Shown piece by piece: positions 1-7,338 of a stretch of 18,215 nt of DNA (the first letter of the stretch is position 1; the number at the start of each line of letters is the position of its first letter). Below the pieces are notes generated by a model, which did no database searches, was not told the DNA's origin, and saw only the letters and a list, made by a program, of their open reading frames with translations. Source of the DNA: Clostridiaceae bacterium (GTDB lineage Bacteria; Bacillota; Clostridia; Oscillospirales; Butyricicoccaceae); contig JAEDEU010000023.1 of the NCBI GenBank assembly GCA_016293155.1, forward strand, positions 1 through 18,215. Reading direction: 5' to 3'. The translations under genes and the position numbers were made by a program.

Positions 1-3000
1 TGAAGTACAGGCTATTGTCACTGATGCTGACACTGTCCATTGTGACTGGTATGTGCCCCGTGATCGCGGCAGGGGGAAACGGCGCAGAGCAGCAGAATCC
101 ATCCACACAAATACAGGAGCAGGCTTCGGAAGAGAATCTGGAGGAATCAGCGGAGCCTGAAGCGGGAGAGACTGCGCGAACCATTTATACCGCCACAGCG
201 TCTCAGCGTTCCGGCACGGCAGAGGATGCCGCGACCAATGCGGCGACTACTTTCCGGCGGTCGGCCTCCAGCCGCAGTGCGGTCGGAGATCCGAATTTGG
301 ATTTTGTCGATCAGCTGTCCGATAATGACGCTGCGACAGAATCCTACAGGCAGATGAAAAACGCATTTGAGAACAGTACCTATACGCTGACCTCAGAAGG
401 CATTGCCCAAATCAAATATGAGCCGGAAGCGGATGTACACTTTTATTCCGAAACAGAGGAGCTGACCTCTGAGGAAAAAAGCGAGGCGATGAAGGATGTT
501 TTTCTCGGAGTCAGCGCGTTCCGTTATGACCATCCGGAGATATTTTATTTGGATCCGCAGTGTAAGGCTTCCTATAGCTATTCTCTGAAAAGTACGGATG
601 AATCCGGGCGCTGCTGCTGGGAGGTAATCTCCATCACCTTGAAAATTCAGCTGCTGTTCACAACGAGCAATTCGCTGAATACGGCGAAAAGAAAATACAA
701 CAGCGCAATCGACAGTGCTCTGACGGAAGCGAAAAAGTTCAGTGAACGGGATGAACAGGTCAAGGCGCTTCATGACTGGCTGTGCAATAAAATTACTTAT
801 CTGAGCTCTGCGGAATATGCGCACAGCTCTTATGGTGCTCTGGTTGAGGGAGAATGCGTCTGCGAGGGCTATGCCAAGGCGCTCAAGGTGCTTTGCGACC
901 AGCTGGATATTCCATGTAAGATGGTGCTCGGTACCGGCTATACCTCAAGCGGTAGTGATGCCCATATGTGGAACTATGTCCGGATGGATGACAGCGCATG
1001 GTATGCTGTGGATGCGACATGGGATGACCAGAAACAGAAGACCTATGATGACTATTTGCTGGTTGGCGGCAAATCGGTCAGCCCGGCGATTTCCGAGGGC
1101 AAAACCTTTTCGGACACCCATGAGCCAACCGGATATTTTACAACAGACACGACGACAATGCAGTTCCGTTATCCGACACTTTCCGAGCAGGCATATGTGC
1201 GGCGTGTGCAGCTGAATCAGACGGAGCTAGATCTGGTGCAGGGGCGTGCAGACACGCTGACCGCAGCGCTGACACCGGAAAGCACGGTCGAGCGTCCGGT
1301 TGCGTGGAGCTCGGATGACGAGGCGATTGCAACCGTAGATCAAAACGGCGAGGTGATTGCGGAAGCGGTCGGCTCGGCAGTAATCACGGTGGAGAGCACC
1401 AACGGCAGAACAGCATCCTGTCAGGTCAGCGTACAGGCTCTGGAAGCGCCGGTATTGATTTCGGCGGAAATGCGGCCGGAGGAAGGACAAAGCATCGTGC
1501 GCTGGGAGAAATCCAACGGCGCGGAGGAATATATCGTATTTCGCCGGCTGAGCACGGAAAAGGAATGGACCGAGCTGGCGCGCACAGAAGCAACCGAGTA
1601 TACCGATACAACCGTCCAGACCGATTTGATTTATTATTACACGGTCTGTGCGGTGGCAAAGGACGGAAACAGTGAGGTGCGCAGCCATTATGATGAGACC
1701 GGCGTTGTCTGCTTTGCTTCCGGTATTGTGCTCGATCCTACCGAGCTGGAGCTGGAAATCGGAGAAACCGCGACGCTGAATGCGATCGTTAAAATGGACG
1801 GAGAACCGACAGTTTCCTGGAGCAGCAGCGATGCAGAGCGGGTAAGCGTAGATGAGAATGGCAATCTGACCGCGCTGCGTGCAGGCGTGGTTGTGATTAC
1901 CGCGCAGGCAGACGGTGAAACTGCACAGTGTACGGTATCCGTCCTGCCGGCAGCACCGGAGCTGATTTCGGCGGAGGGCGGCACCGTGCGCTGGAAGGCT
2001 GTGGAGGATGCCGATGCCTATCTGGTTTATCGCAAGACTTCGGACGAAGAAAACTGGACACGACTGACGGATGAAAACGGCATTACAGAGGTCGAATACA
2101 CCGATACCACCGTGGAGCAAGGTGGTACCTATCATTATACTGTTCGTGCTGTGATGCACGTGGGAGATCGGACACTGCTCAGCAGCTGCGACCAGAATGG
2201 TGTGCAGTATGTCTGGGAGGTTGTCACACTGTCCCAGACCGAGCTGAGACTGTCAATCGGCAAAACGGCAGTCCTTGCGGCAGAACTTTGTCCGGGTACG
2301 GATCAGGCTGTTTGGTCGAGCAGCAATTCGAGTGTTGCGTCCGTCGATCAGAACGGTAAGGTTACCGCCGAGAGCGGCGGCACGGCGGAGATCAAACTGA
2401 CAGGTGAATATGGTACAGAGGCGACCTGTACTGTCATTGTCACCCCGGCGGCACCGGAGCTGATCTCGGCGCAGGGCGGTACGGTGCGCTGGAATGCGGT
2501 TTCCGGCGCGACGCATTACCGTGTCTACCGCAAGACCGCCGGCGGCGGCTGGAAGCGGATTGCAGTGACCAAAAACACCTCGTATACCGACAAAAGGGTA
2601 CAGCAGGGCAATGTATATGATTATACTGTCCGTGCGTACTTTGTGTATGACGGCAGCACGGTTTTGAGCTCGTATGATCGTACCGGCGTGCGGTATATAT
2701 TGGAAAAGGTTACGCTGCCGGAGCAGCTGGAGCTGTCTCTGGGAGAATCAGCTTCCCTTCCGGTCAAAATTACACCGGAGGAAGCGGCAGATACGGCGCT
2801 GACCTGGTCGAGCAGTGATTCGGAGGTCGTTTCCGTGAATGAAAACGGAACGGTGTCCGCTCTGAAGCTGGGCAGTGCGGATATCACCGTCCGCTCGGAG
2901 AATCAATCCACGGCGGTCTGCCATGTTACGGTTTCCGCTCCCGCTCCGGAGCTGCTGAGTGCAGAAAACGGCGTGGTCAAGTGGTCGCCGGTTGAGTCCG

Positions 3001-4046
3001 CGCGCGGCTATCTGGTCTATCGCAGAGCAGCCGGTGAAAGCAAATGGACGCTTCTGACCGATGAGGACGGCATCACCGAAACACAGTATACGGATACCAC
3101 AGCCGAAAGCGGAGCGGTGTCCATTTACACGGTGCGTGCCCGTCTGGATCAGGATGGGGAATCCGTTCTGAGTGACTGTGATTCGGTTGGCGTATTCAGT
3201 GTTCCGACGGTCGGAGGGATTCAAGCGGCATCCGCCGGATGGGATTCGGCAGAGATCACCTGGACAGCGGTCGAGGGCGCAAGCGGCTACCGTGTCTATC
3301 GCCGGACCGGATCGGGAAAGTGGAAGAAGGTCGCTTCCGATGTCACGGATGCGTCGTTTACGGACAGCGGTCTGACGAGCGGAACCGAATATATCTATAC
3401 CATTCGCGCGTATTATACGGAATCCGGCAAAACCGTGATCGGCGGCTATGAGGAAGAAGGCGCTGCCGTAACGCCGAATGCTCCGATTCCGTCCGGACTG
3501 AAAGCGGTATCGGCAGGATACGACAGTATTCAGGTGAGCTGGAATGCGGTCAGCGGCGCGGATGGCTACCGTGTCTACCGCATCGGACCGGAAGACAGCA
3601 AGTGGAGAACGGTCAAGACGGTCAGCAGCTTGACGTGCTCGCTGACGGACAGCGGTCTGACCTGCGGCACAGCCTATCGCTATACAGTGCGCGCATACTG
3701 CAAGACAGATGCCGGAACAATTTGGAGCGGGTACGACAAGGACGGCGTGACCGCAAAGCCGATTCCGGCGACGGTTCAGCTGGTCAGTGCGACCGCGGGC
3801 AGCGGTTCGGTTACGGTCAAGTGGAACGCGGTCAGCGGTGCAAACGGATACAATATCTATCGCAAAACCGACGGCGGCAGCTGGAAGAAGGTCAAAACGG
3901 TCGGTTCCTCCACCACCTCGTGGAAGAATACCGGACTGAAAAAGGGAACAGCCTACACCTACACGGTGCGTGCCTATCGCACGGTGGACGGCACCAAGGT
4001 GCTGGGCGGCTATGATAAGACCGGCGTAACTGCGGCGGCAAAGTAA
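1..4046 (+). CDS. Secreted transglutaminase-like / Big2 / fibronectin-III modular protein (5' end cut by one base)
   Basis: A large exported surface or secreted protein of about 1348 residues. Bases 1-2 are TG, followed in frame by AAG TAC AGG CTA TTG, so the start is most likely an ATG whose A lies one base outside the window. That gives an N-terminus MKYRLLSLMLTLSIVTG and an alanine-rich cleavage region near CPVIAAGG, a classic signal peptide. A Ser/Ala/Glu-rich, probably disordered linker follows to about residue 90. The transglutaminase-like core has a Cys-His-Asp triad: Cys in GECVCEGYAKAL (codon 861), His in DAHMWNY (codon 963) and Asp in AVDATWDD (codon 1011). From about base 1200 come four alternating Big2 and FN3-like pairs, then three more FN3-like modules to the stop. 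I see no LPxTG sorting signal, SLH or cell-wall-binding repeat at the C-terminus (GVTAAAK). Families with this layout are usually surface proteins of unknown substrate, acting as crosslinkers, proteases or structural proteins. The domain calls are firm; the biological role is not known. Confidence 0.9.
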   Translation, partial: KYRLLSLMLTLSIVTGMCPVIAAGGNGAEQQNPSTQIQEQASEENLEESAEPEAGETARTIYTATASQRSGTAEDAATNAATTFRRSASSRSAVGDPNLDFVDQLSDNDAATESYRQMKNAFENSTYTLTSEGIAQIKYEPEADVHFYSETEELTSEEKSEAMKDVFLGVSAFRYDHPEIFYLDPQCKASYSYSLKSTDESGRCCWEVISITLKIQLLFTTSNSLNTAKRKYNSAIDSALTEAKKFSERDEQVKALHDWLCNKITYLSSAEYAHSSYGALVEGECVCEGYAKALKVLCDQLDIPCKMVLGTGYTSSGSDAHMWNYVRMDDSAWYAVDATWDDQKQKTYDDYLLVGGKSVSPAISEGKTFSDTHEPTGYFTTDTTTMQFRYPTLSEQAYVRRVQLNQTELDLVQGRADTLTAALTPESTVERPVAWSSDDEAIATVDQNGEVIAEAVGSAVITVESTNGRTASCQVSVQALEAPVLISAEMRPEEGQSIVRWEKSNGAEEYIVFRRLSTEKEWTELARTEATEYTDTTVQTDLIYYYTVCAVAKDGNSEVRSHYDETGVVCFASGIVLDPTELELEIGETATLNAIVKMDGEPTVSWSSSDAERVSVDENGNLTALRAGVVVITAQADGETAQCTVSVLPAAPELISAEGGTVRWKAVEDADAYLVYRKTSDEENWTRLTDENGITEVEYTDTTVEQGGTYHYTVRAVMHVGDRTLLSSCDQNGVQYVWEVVTLSQTELRLSIGKTAVLAAELCPGTDQAVWSSSNSSVASVDQNGKVTAESGGTAEIKLTGEYGTEATCTVIVTPAAPELISAQGGTVRWNAVSGATHYRVYRKTAGGGWKRIAVTKNTSYTDKRVQQGNVYDYTVRAYFVYDGSTVLSSYDRTGVRYILEKVTLPEQLELSLGESASLPVKITPEEAADTALTWSSSDSEVVSVNENGTVSALKLGSADITVRSENQSTAVCHVTVSAPAPELLSAENGVVKWSPVESARGYLVYRRAAGESKWTLLTDEDGITETQYTDTTAESGAVSIYTVRARLDQDGESVLSDCDSVGVFSVPTVGGIQAASAGWDSAEITWTAVEGASGYRVYRRTGSGKWKKVASDVTDASFTDSGLTSGTEYIYTIRAYYTESGKTVIGGYEEEGAAVTPNAPIPSGLKAVSAGYDSIQVSWNAVSGADGYRVYRIGPEDSKWRTVKTVSSLTCSLTDSGLTCGTAYRYTVRAYCKTDAGTIWSGYDKDGVTAKPIPATVQLVSATAGSGSVTVKWNAVSGANGYNIYRKTDGGSWKKVKTVGSSTTSWKNTGLKKGTAYTYTVRAYRTVDGTKVLGGYDKTGVTAAAK
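1200..4040 (+). repeat. Array of 4 Big2 and 7 FN3-like modules within the surface protein
   Basis: Protein-level tandem modules with approximate positions. Big2 at 1200-1437, 1725-1950, 2221-2445 and 2707-2937, each with a W-S-S-[SDN]-[DN] core and a V-[DN]-[QE]-NG turn. FN3-like at 1447-1715, 1960-2213, 2455-2700, 2947-3200, 3208-3475, 3484-3765 and 3775-4040. Each FN3-like unit carries W-x-x-[VS]-x-[GS]-A-x-x-Y-x-V-[YF]-R near its start and most end in a Y-D-x-x-G-V type tail. The last three FN3 units are the most alike, and near-identical DNA (TACCGTGTCTACCGC) recurs near 2518, 3288 and 3567, which suggests duplication. Modules of this kind usually act as stalks or adhesive spacers outside the cell. 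Confidence 0.8.
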
Positions 4047-4052
4047 ACATTC

Positions 4053-4090
4053 AACCGGCGCTTCTGCATATGTCAGAGGCGCCGGTTTCC
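4053..4090 (+). terminator. Hairpin terminator after the surface-protein gene
   Basis: A 14-bp stem (4053-4066 with 4074-4087; one G-U pair) closes the 7-base loop CATATGT, starting 7 bases after the stop codon. Only a short TTT follows, so release may be incomplete, but the length and G+C content of the stem fit an intrinsic terminator. Confidence 0.75.
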
Positions 4091-4160
4091 TGCATGATGC
4101 GGCAGAAAGGGCGGACAAATGAGAGAAACGTGTCAGAAATGTAAATTTATGCCGTAAAAC

Positions 4161-4189
4161 TTGTATTCCGGCGAGGAATACGTTATACT
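4161..4189 (+). promoter_or_regulatory. Sigma-A promoter of the M50-scpAB-ytfJ operon, with dyad in the spacer
   Basis: The -35 TTGTAT (4161-4166) and -10 TATACT (4184-4189) are separated by exactly 17 bases, about 35 bases before the first gene's start. A perfect 7-bp inverted repeat, GTATTCC-GGCGA-GGAATAC (4163-4181), overlaps the -35 box and fills the spacer, as an operator would. The promoter call rests on consensus and spacing; the operator role is inference. Confidence 0.7.
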
Positions 4190-4224
4190 GAATAAAATAA
4201 TATCTTATTGTGAGGAGCGATCAC

Positions 4225-4848
4225 GTGTCCTTTATGACCCAATTGATTATCACGATTCCGGCGGTACTGCTGGCGCTGATGGTGCACGAGGTGTGCCACG
4301 GTCTGGCGGCGCTGGCGCTCGGTGACTCCACCGCCAAGATTGACGGACGGCTGTCGCTTGACCCGTTCCGGCATCTGGATCCGCTTGGTTTTCTCTGCCT
4401 GCTGTTCTTCCATGTCGGCTGGGCAAAGCCGGTCAATGTCAATCTCCGCAACCTGAAAAAGCCGAAGCGTGACATGGCGCTGATTGCACTGGCAGGCCCG
4501 CTGTCCAATTTCGTGCTGGGCTTTGTCATGATGCTGCTGAGCGTCCTGCTTACCTTTTCCGGAACGAATATCGCACAGGCTCTCGGTACATTCTGTTACT
4601 ATACCTGTAGCATTAGCATCTGTCTCGGCGTGTTCAACCTGATTCCGGTTCCGCCACTGGACGGCTCGAAGATTCTGTTTTCCTTCCTGCCGTTTCAATG
4701 GACATTTAAGGTACAGCAGTATCAGCAGTGGATTCAGTTTATTCTCCTGCTCCTGCTCTGGCTCGGCTTTTTGGATATCCCGCTGGCATTTTTGCAGGGA
4801 ACCGTGATGCAGGGAATGTGGAATATCATTGCAGGGATTCTGCTATGA
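4225..4848 (+). CDS. M50-family site-2 protease-like membrane metalloprotease
   Basis: An integral-membrane zinc protease of the M50B / site-2 protease group, which cleaves transmembrane substrates inside the bilayer. I chose the GTG at 4225 because GAGGAG (4212-4217) sits 7 bases before it; an earlier in-frame GTG at 4210 would overlap that site. The protein has 207 residues. The zinc motif HEVCH is at residues 21-25 in the first hydrophobic segment. The second active-site motif, FNLIPVPPLDGSK (Asp146), lies near the C-terminal membrane segments. Several hydrophobic helices (about 7-33, 53-63, 84-112, 120-145, 170-185) agree with the family. The length is typical of the short clostridial members found next to scpAB. 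It overlaps scpA by four bases (ATGA), so translation is probably coupled. The substrate is unknown; the family includes SpoIVFB, but nothing here shows a sporulation substrate. Confidence 0.9.
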   Translation: MSFMTQLIITIPAVLLALMVHEVCHGLAALALGDSTAKIDGRLSLDPFRHLDPLGFLCLLFFHVGWAKPVNVNLRNLKKPKRDMALIALAGPLSNFVLGFVMMLLSVLLTFSGTNIAQALGTFCYYTCSISICLGVFNLIPVPPLDGSKILFSFLPFQWTFKVQQYQQWIQFILLLLLWLGFLDIPLAFLQGTVMQGMWNIIAGILL

Positions 4849-5594
4849 CGGCGATTGAATTTCATCTGGATGCATTTGACGGGCCGCTCGACCTGCTGCT
4901 GCATCTGATTCATAAAAATAAGGTCAGCATCTACGACATTCCGATTGCGGAGATTCTGGATCAGTACACCGAAATCCTGAACAGCGCGGCCTCCGAGGAT
5001 TTGGAGGTGGCGGGCGACTTTATCGCCATGGCGGCGCAGCTGCTGTATATCAAGTCGCGTATGCTGCTGCCCAAGCCGCAGGAGGAAGCGGAGGAGGATC
5101 CGCGCGCCCAGCTTGTCGAGCAACTGCTGGAATATCAGCGCATCCGCAGCACACAGGAATATTTTCGGGAACGCAGCAGCGCGGGACGGGATATTTTTGT
5201 AAAGGCGCCGGAGGTGCTGGAAAAGCCCAAAAAGCGGCAGTTTGAAGCGATTTTATCGCCGGAGCTGCTTCAGCGCGCGGCGCGGCGCATGACCGAGCGC
5301 ATCGGCAGGGCAATGCCGCCGCCGGCAAGCGCATTCTCCGGCATCGTTGGACGCGAAAGTGTGCCGGTCAGCGTCAAGCTCACCGAGATATTGAAAGCGT
5401 TCCGCAAGTCGGTACGGCTGACCTTTTCCGGTCTGTTCCGCGGGGCGAAAAGCCGCTCGGAGCTGGTGGCGACCTTTCTCGCCGTGCTGGAGCTGAGCAA
5501 GACACGCCGGATCTGCATTGACGGAGAGGGAAATGATATGAGCATCCGGCTGGGAACGCCGGAGGAAACCGAAAGCGGGGAAGAAGAACAGTGA
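4845..5594 (+). CDS. scpA: Segregation and condensation protein A (kleisin)
   Basis: ScpA is the kleisin subunit that joins the SMC ATPase heads and binds ScpB, forming the bacterial condensin that compacts and separates newly replicated origins. The start is the ATG at 4845, which overlaps the stop of the upstream protease gene (ATGA); an open frame upstream lies inside that gene and is not needed. The 249-residue product opens with the family signature FDGPLDLLLHLI (residues 11-22), followed by IYDIPIAEILDQY. The N-terminal helical SMC-neck binding region, an acidic middle (PKPQEEAEEDPRAQ) and a C-terminal winged helix (about 185-245) occur in the usual order and length. Its stop overlaps the GTG of scpB by four bases, so ScpA and ScpB are likely made in fixed ratio. 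Confidence 0.97.
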   Translation: MTAIEFHLDAFDGPLDLLLHLIHKNKVSIYDIPIAEILDQYTEILNSAASEDLEVAGDFIAMAAQLLYIKSRMLLPKPQEEAEEDPRAQLVEQLLEYQRIRSTQEYFRERSSAGRDIFVKAPEVLEKPKKRQFEAILSPELLQRAARRMTERIGRAMPPPASAFSGIVGRESVPVSVKLTEILKAFRKSVRLTFSGLFRGAKSRSELVATFLAVLELSKTRRICIDGEGNDMSIRLGTPEETESGEEEQ

Positions 5595-6151
5595 CCGAAC
5601 TGGAATGTATCCTGGAGGGGATTTTATTTGCGGCGGGCGAGCCGGTCGCGTGCGCGAAGCTGATGCAGGTGCTGAATGTGCCGGCAGATGTGCTGAGCAG
5701 CACCGCCAAACGGCTCGCACAGCGGTATGATGAGGAGCAGCGCGGCATCATGCTCGTGCGGCTGGACGATCGGTATCAGCTGTGCTCCCGCCCGCAGTAT
5801 GCAGACTATATCCGTGCGGCGCTGGAGACGCGCCGCACGCCGACGCTGTCCAATGCGGCGCTGGAGGTGCTTGCCATTGTGGCATACCGCCAGCCGGTGA
5901 CGCGCGCGTTTATCGAACAGCTGCGCGGCGTGGACAGCTCGAACACCGTACTTTCGCTGGTGGACAAGGGATTGATTGAGGGCTGCGGACGGCTGGATGT
6001 GCCCGGACGCCCCATGCTTTACCGCACCACACCAGCATTCTTGCGCACCTTTTCATTGACCGATTTGACCCAGCTGCCCAGCCTGCCCGAGCTTGGAGAG
6101 GCGGAGCAGCTCACCCTGGACACCGAGACGGAGGAGGACACCAATGGCTGA
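5591..6151 (+). CDS. scpB: Segregation and condensation protein B
   Basis: ScpB forms a dimer of tandem winged helices that binds the centre of ScpA in the Smc-ScpAB condensin. The start is GTG at 5591, overlapping the scpA TGA (GTGA). The 186-residue product has the family block LSNAALEVLAIVAYRQPVTR (about residues 86-105), then IEQLRGVDS, GLIEGCGR and GRPMLYRTT, and ends near FSLTDLTQLPSLPEL before a short acidic tail. Length and motif order are typical. The weak ribosome site and the overlap suggest coupling to scpA. The gene's 3' end overlaps the next gene by eight bases, and its last codons contain that gene's GAGGAGG ribosome site. Confidence 0.97.
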   Translation: MTELECILEGILFAAGEPVACAKLMQVLNVPADVLSSTAKRLAQRYDEEQRGIMLVRLDDRYQLCSRPQYADYIRAALETRRTPTLSNAALEVLAIVAYRQPVTRAFIEQLRGVDSSNTVLSLVDKGLIEGCGRLDVPGRPMLYRTTPAFLRTFSLTDLTQLPSLPELGEAEQLTLDTETEEDTNG

Positions 6152-6791
6152 GATCGCGCTGTCCGCTGCGGCGGGACTGCTCAAGCTGGTATTGGCTTTG
6201 CTTGCAGTCCTTGCCGTATTGGGCGTGATCCTGCTGTGTATTCGTATGCGGCTGATCCTGCACTCGGAGCGCGGCGTGCTGAAGGTTTGGCTGGCAGTCG
6301 GTCCGTTCCGGATTTCGCCGGACAGGCTGGAGGGCGTTTTGAAAAAAGCGCCGAAGGAGAACGCTCCGAAAAAGAAGTCAAAGAAGCAAAAGAAACCGGC
6401 GGACAAGCCGAAACCCAAACCGAAGCCGCAGATGCAGACGGCGGATGCGGTTGAGCTGATGCTGTCCCTGCTGGAGGATCTGCGCGGACTGGTGGATTTT
6501 CCGGTGCTTCGGTTGGATGCCGTGATTGCCGCCGGTGATCCGGCACGCACCGGTATTTTGGTCGGACAGGCCGCAGTATTGGTATCCAATCTGTACCCAT
6601 GGCTGGTGTCCGGATTTTCCATCAAAAATCCGCATATCTGGATTGACGGCGATTTTGAAAGCGGTCATAAAACTCAGTGGGTGTTTGATCTGGAAGCGAA
6701 AACAAGGCTGATCCGTGCACTGCGTTTCCTGATAAAACGACAAAGTGATGTGATTCGTTTGGGCAGGTGGGCTCGGACGATAAGCTCATAA
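6144..6791 (+). CDS. DUF2953 (YtfI-like) membrane protein with Lys/Pro-rich linker
   Basis: A 215-residue protein with one N-terminal membrane helix (about residues 10-33), matching the DUF2953 family, which in Bacillus subtilis is YtfI, encoded next to ytfJ. The ATG at 6144 is preceded at 6 bases by a strong GAGGAGG (6131-6137); an earlier start would lie inside scpB. After the helix comes a short beta-like segment (MRLILHSERGVLKVWLAVG), then a very basic linker at about 67-97 with runs such as KKKSKKQKK and KPKPKPKP. A globular C-terminal part follows (LDAVIAAGDPARTGILVGQ, IWIDGDF). The position between scpB and ytfJ supports the family call. The function is unknown; a link to sporulation is inferred only from its neighbour. 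It overlaps scpB by eight bases. Confidence 0.8.
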   Translation: MAEIALSAAAGLLKLVLALLAVLAVLGVILLCIRMRLILHSERGVLKVWLAVGPFRISPDRLEGVLKKAPKENAPKKKSKKQKKPADKPKPKPKPQMQTADAVELMLSLLEDLRGLVDFPVLRLDAVIAAGDPARTGILVGQAAVLVSNLYPWLVSGFSIKNPHIWIDGDFESGHKTQWVFDLEAKTRLIRALRFLIKRQSDVIRLGRWARTISS

Positions 6792-6840
6792 GAAAATGCT
6801 ATATTATCGCTGACTTGTGCAGCAGAATAGGAGAATAATT

Positions 6841-7284
6841 ATGTCAGTGAAGGATTTAATGGGCGAAACCATGGAAAAAGTCCGCTCGATGGTGGACGTC
6901 AACACGATTATCGGTGATCCGATTGTGACACAGGACGGCACGACGCTGATTCCGATTTCCAAGGTGTCGGTCGGCTTTGCCTCTGCCGGTTCGGATTTTG
7001 TGTCCAAGAACAGCAAGGAGAGCGCTCCGCTGTGCTTTGGCGGCGGCGGCGGTGCCGGCATCAGCATCAATCCGGTCGCATTTGTCGTGGTTTCCAACGG
7101 CATGGCGCGTATTCTTCCGGTCAATATGCCGGCGGATACCACGGTCGACCGTCTGGTAGAGATGATTCCGGATGCGGTCAGCGGCGTTTCCAACTTCTTC
7201 TCCAAGCGCAAGGGCGGAGATGCACCCGCAGCAGAGGATCCGGAAGCTCCGGCAGACCCGGAAAATCCGTCTGATCCGGAGTAA
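6841..7284 (+). CDS. ytfJ: Sporulation protein YtfJ / GerW family
   Basis: A homologue of the spore protein YtfJ (GerW), which in Bacillus is made in the developing spore and affects germination. The ATG at 6841 has AGGAG seven bases upstream; an in-frame GTG at 6817 has no ribosome site. The 147-residue product starts MSVKDLMGETMEKVRSMVDV and has the family features VNTIIGDPI, TTLIPISKVSVGFASAGSDF, a glycine run before AGISINPVAFVV, and a hydrophobic segment near VDRLVEMIPDAVSG. It ends in an acidic Pro-rich tail with three DPE repeats (about residues 127-147). It lies 49 bases after the DUF2953 gene, the widest gap in this operon. A TATATT at 6800-6805 could be a -10 box but lacks a clear -35, so a separate sporulation promoter is possible but unproven. 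Confidence 0.92.
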   Translation: MSVKDLMGETMEKVRSMVDVNTIIGDPIVTQDGTTLIPISKVSVGFASAGSDFVSKNSKESAPLCFGGGGGAGISINPVAFVVVSNGMARILPVNMPADTTVDRLVEMIPDAVSGVSNFFSKRKGGDAPAAEDPEAPADPENPSDPE

Positions 7285-7290
7285 AGTCAT

Positions 7291-7338
7291 AAACAATCCC
7301 CCCTCCGCCGTACAATGATGCAGGGGAGGGGGATGTTT
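7291..7338 (+). promoter_or_regulatory. RNA hairpin covering the carboxypeptidase ribosome site and start codon
   Basis: The left arm AAAC(A)ATCCCCC(C)TCC (7291-7306) pairs with GGAGGGGGATGTTT (7325-7338): 14 pairs with two single-base bulges and an 18-base loop. The right arm contains both the GGAGG ribosome site and the ATG at 7333, and the stem is followed by the rest of a T5 run (7336-7340). It could act as an attenuator or terminator after ytfJ, or could hide the start of the next gene. Pairing is seen directly; function is inference. Confidence 0.5.

Noticed and set aside
1227..2159. 310-residue minus-strand open frame within the surface-protein gene
   Set aside because: Shadow of the Big2/FN3 modules; no motif, promoter or ribosome site.
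2748..4118. 456-residue minus-strand open frame opposite the FN3 array
   Set aside because: It mirrors the repeats of the surface-protein gene (recurring CRYRF/DRVG-like phrases) and reads through the terminator; no domain is seen.
4200..4224. GTG at 4210 as start of the M50 gene
   Set aside because: It would overlap the ribosome site GAGGAG at 4212-4217, which is spaced correctly for the GTG at 4225.
4728..4844. Upstream extension of scpA to 4728
   Set aside because: It would overlap the M50 gene by about 120 bases and precede the ScpA signature with unrelated sequence; the ATGA overlap start at 4845 fits the family.
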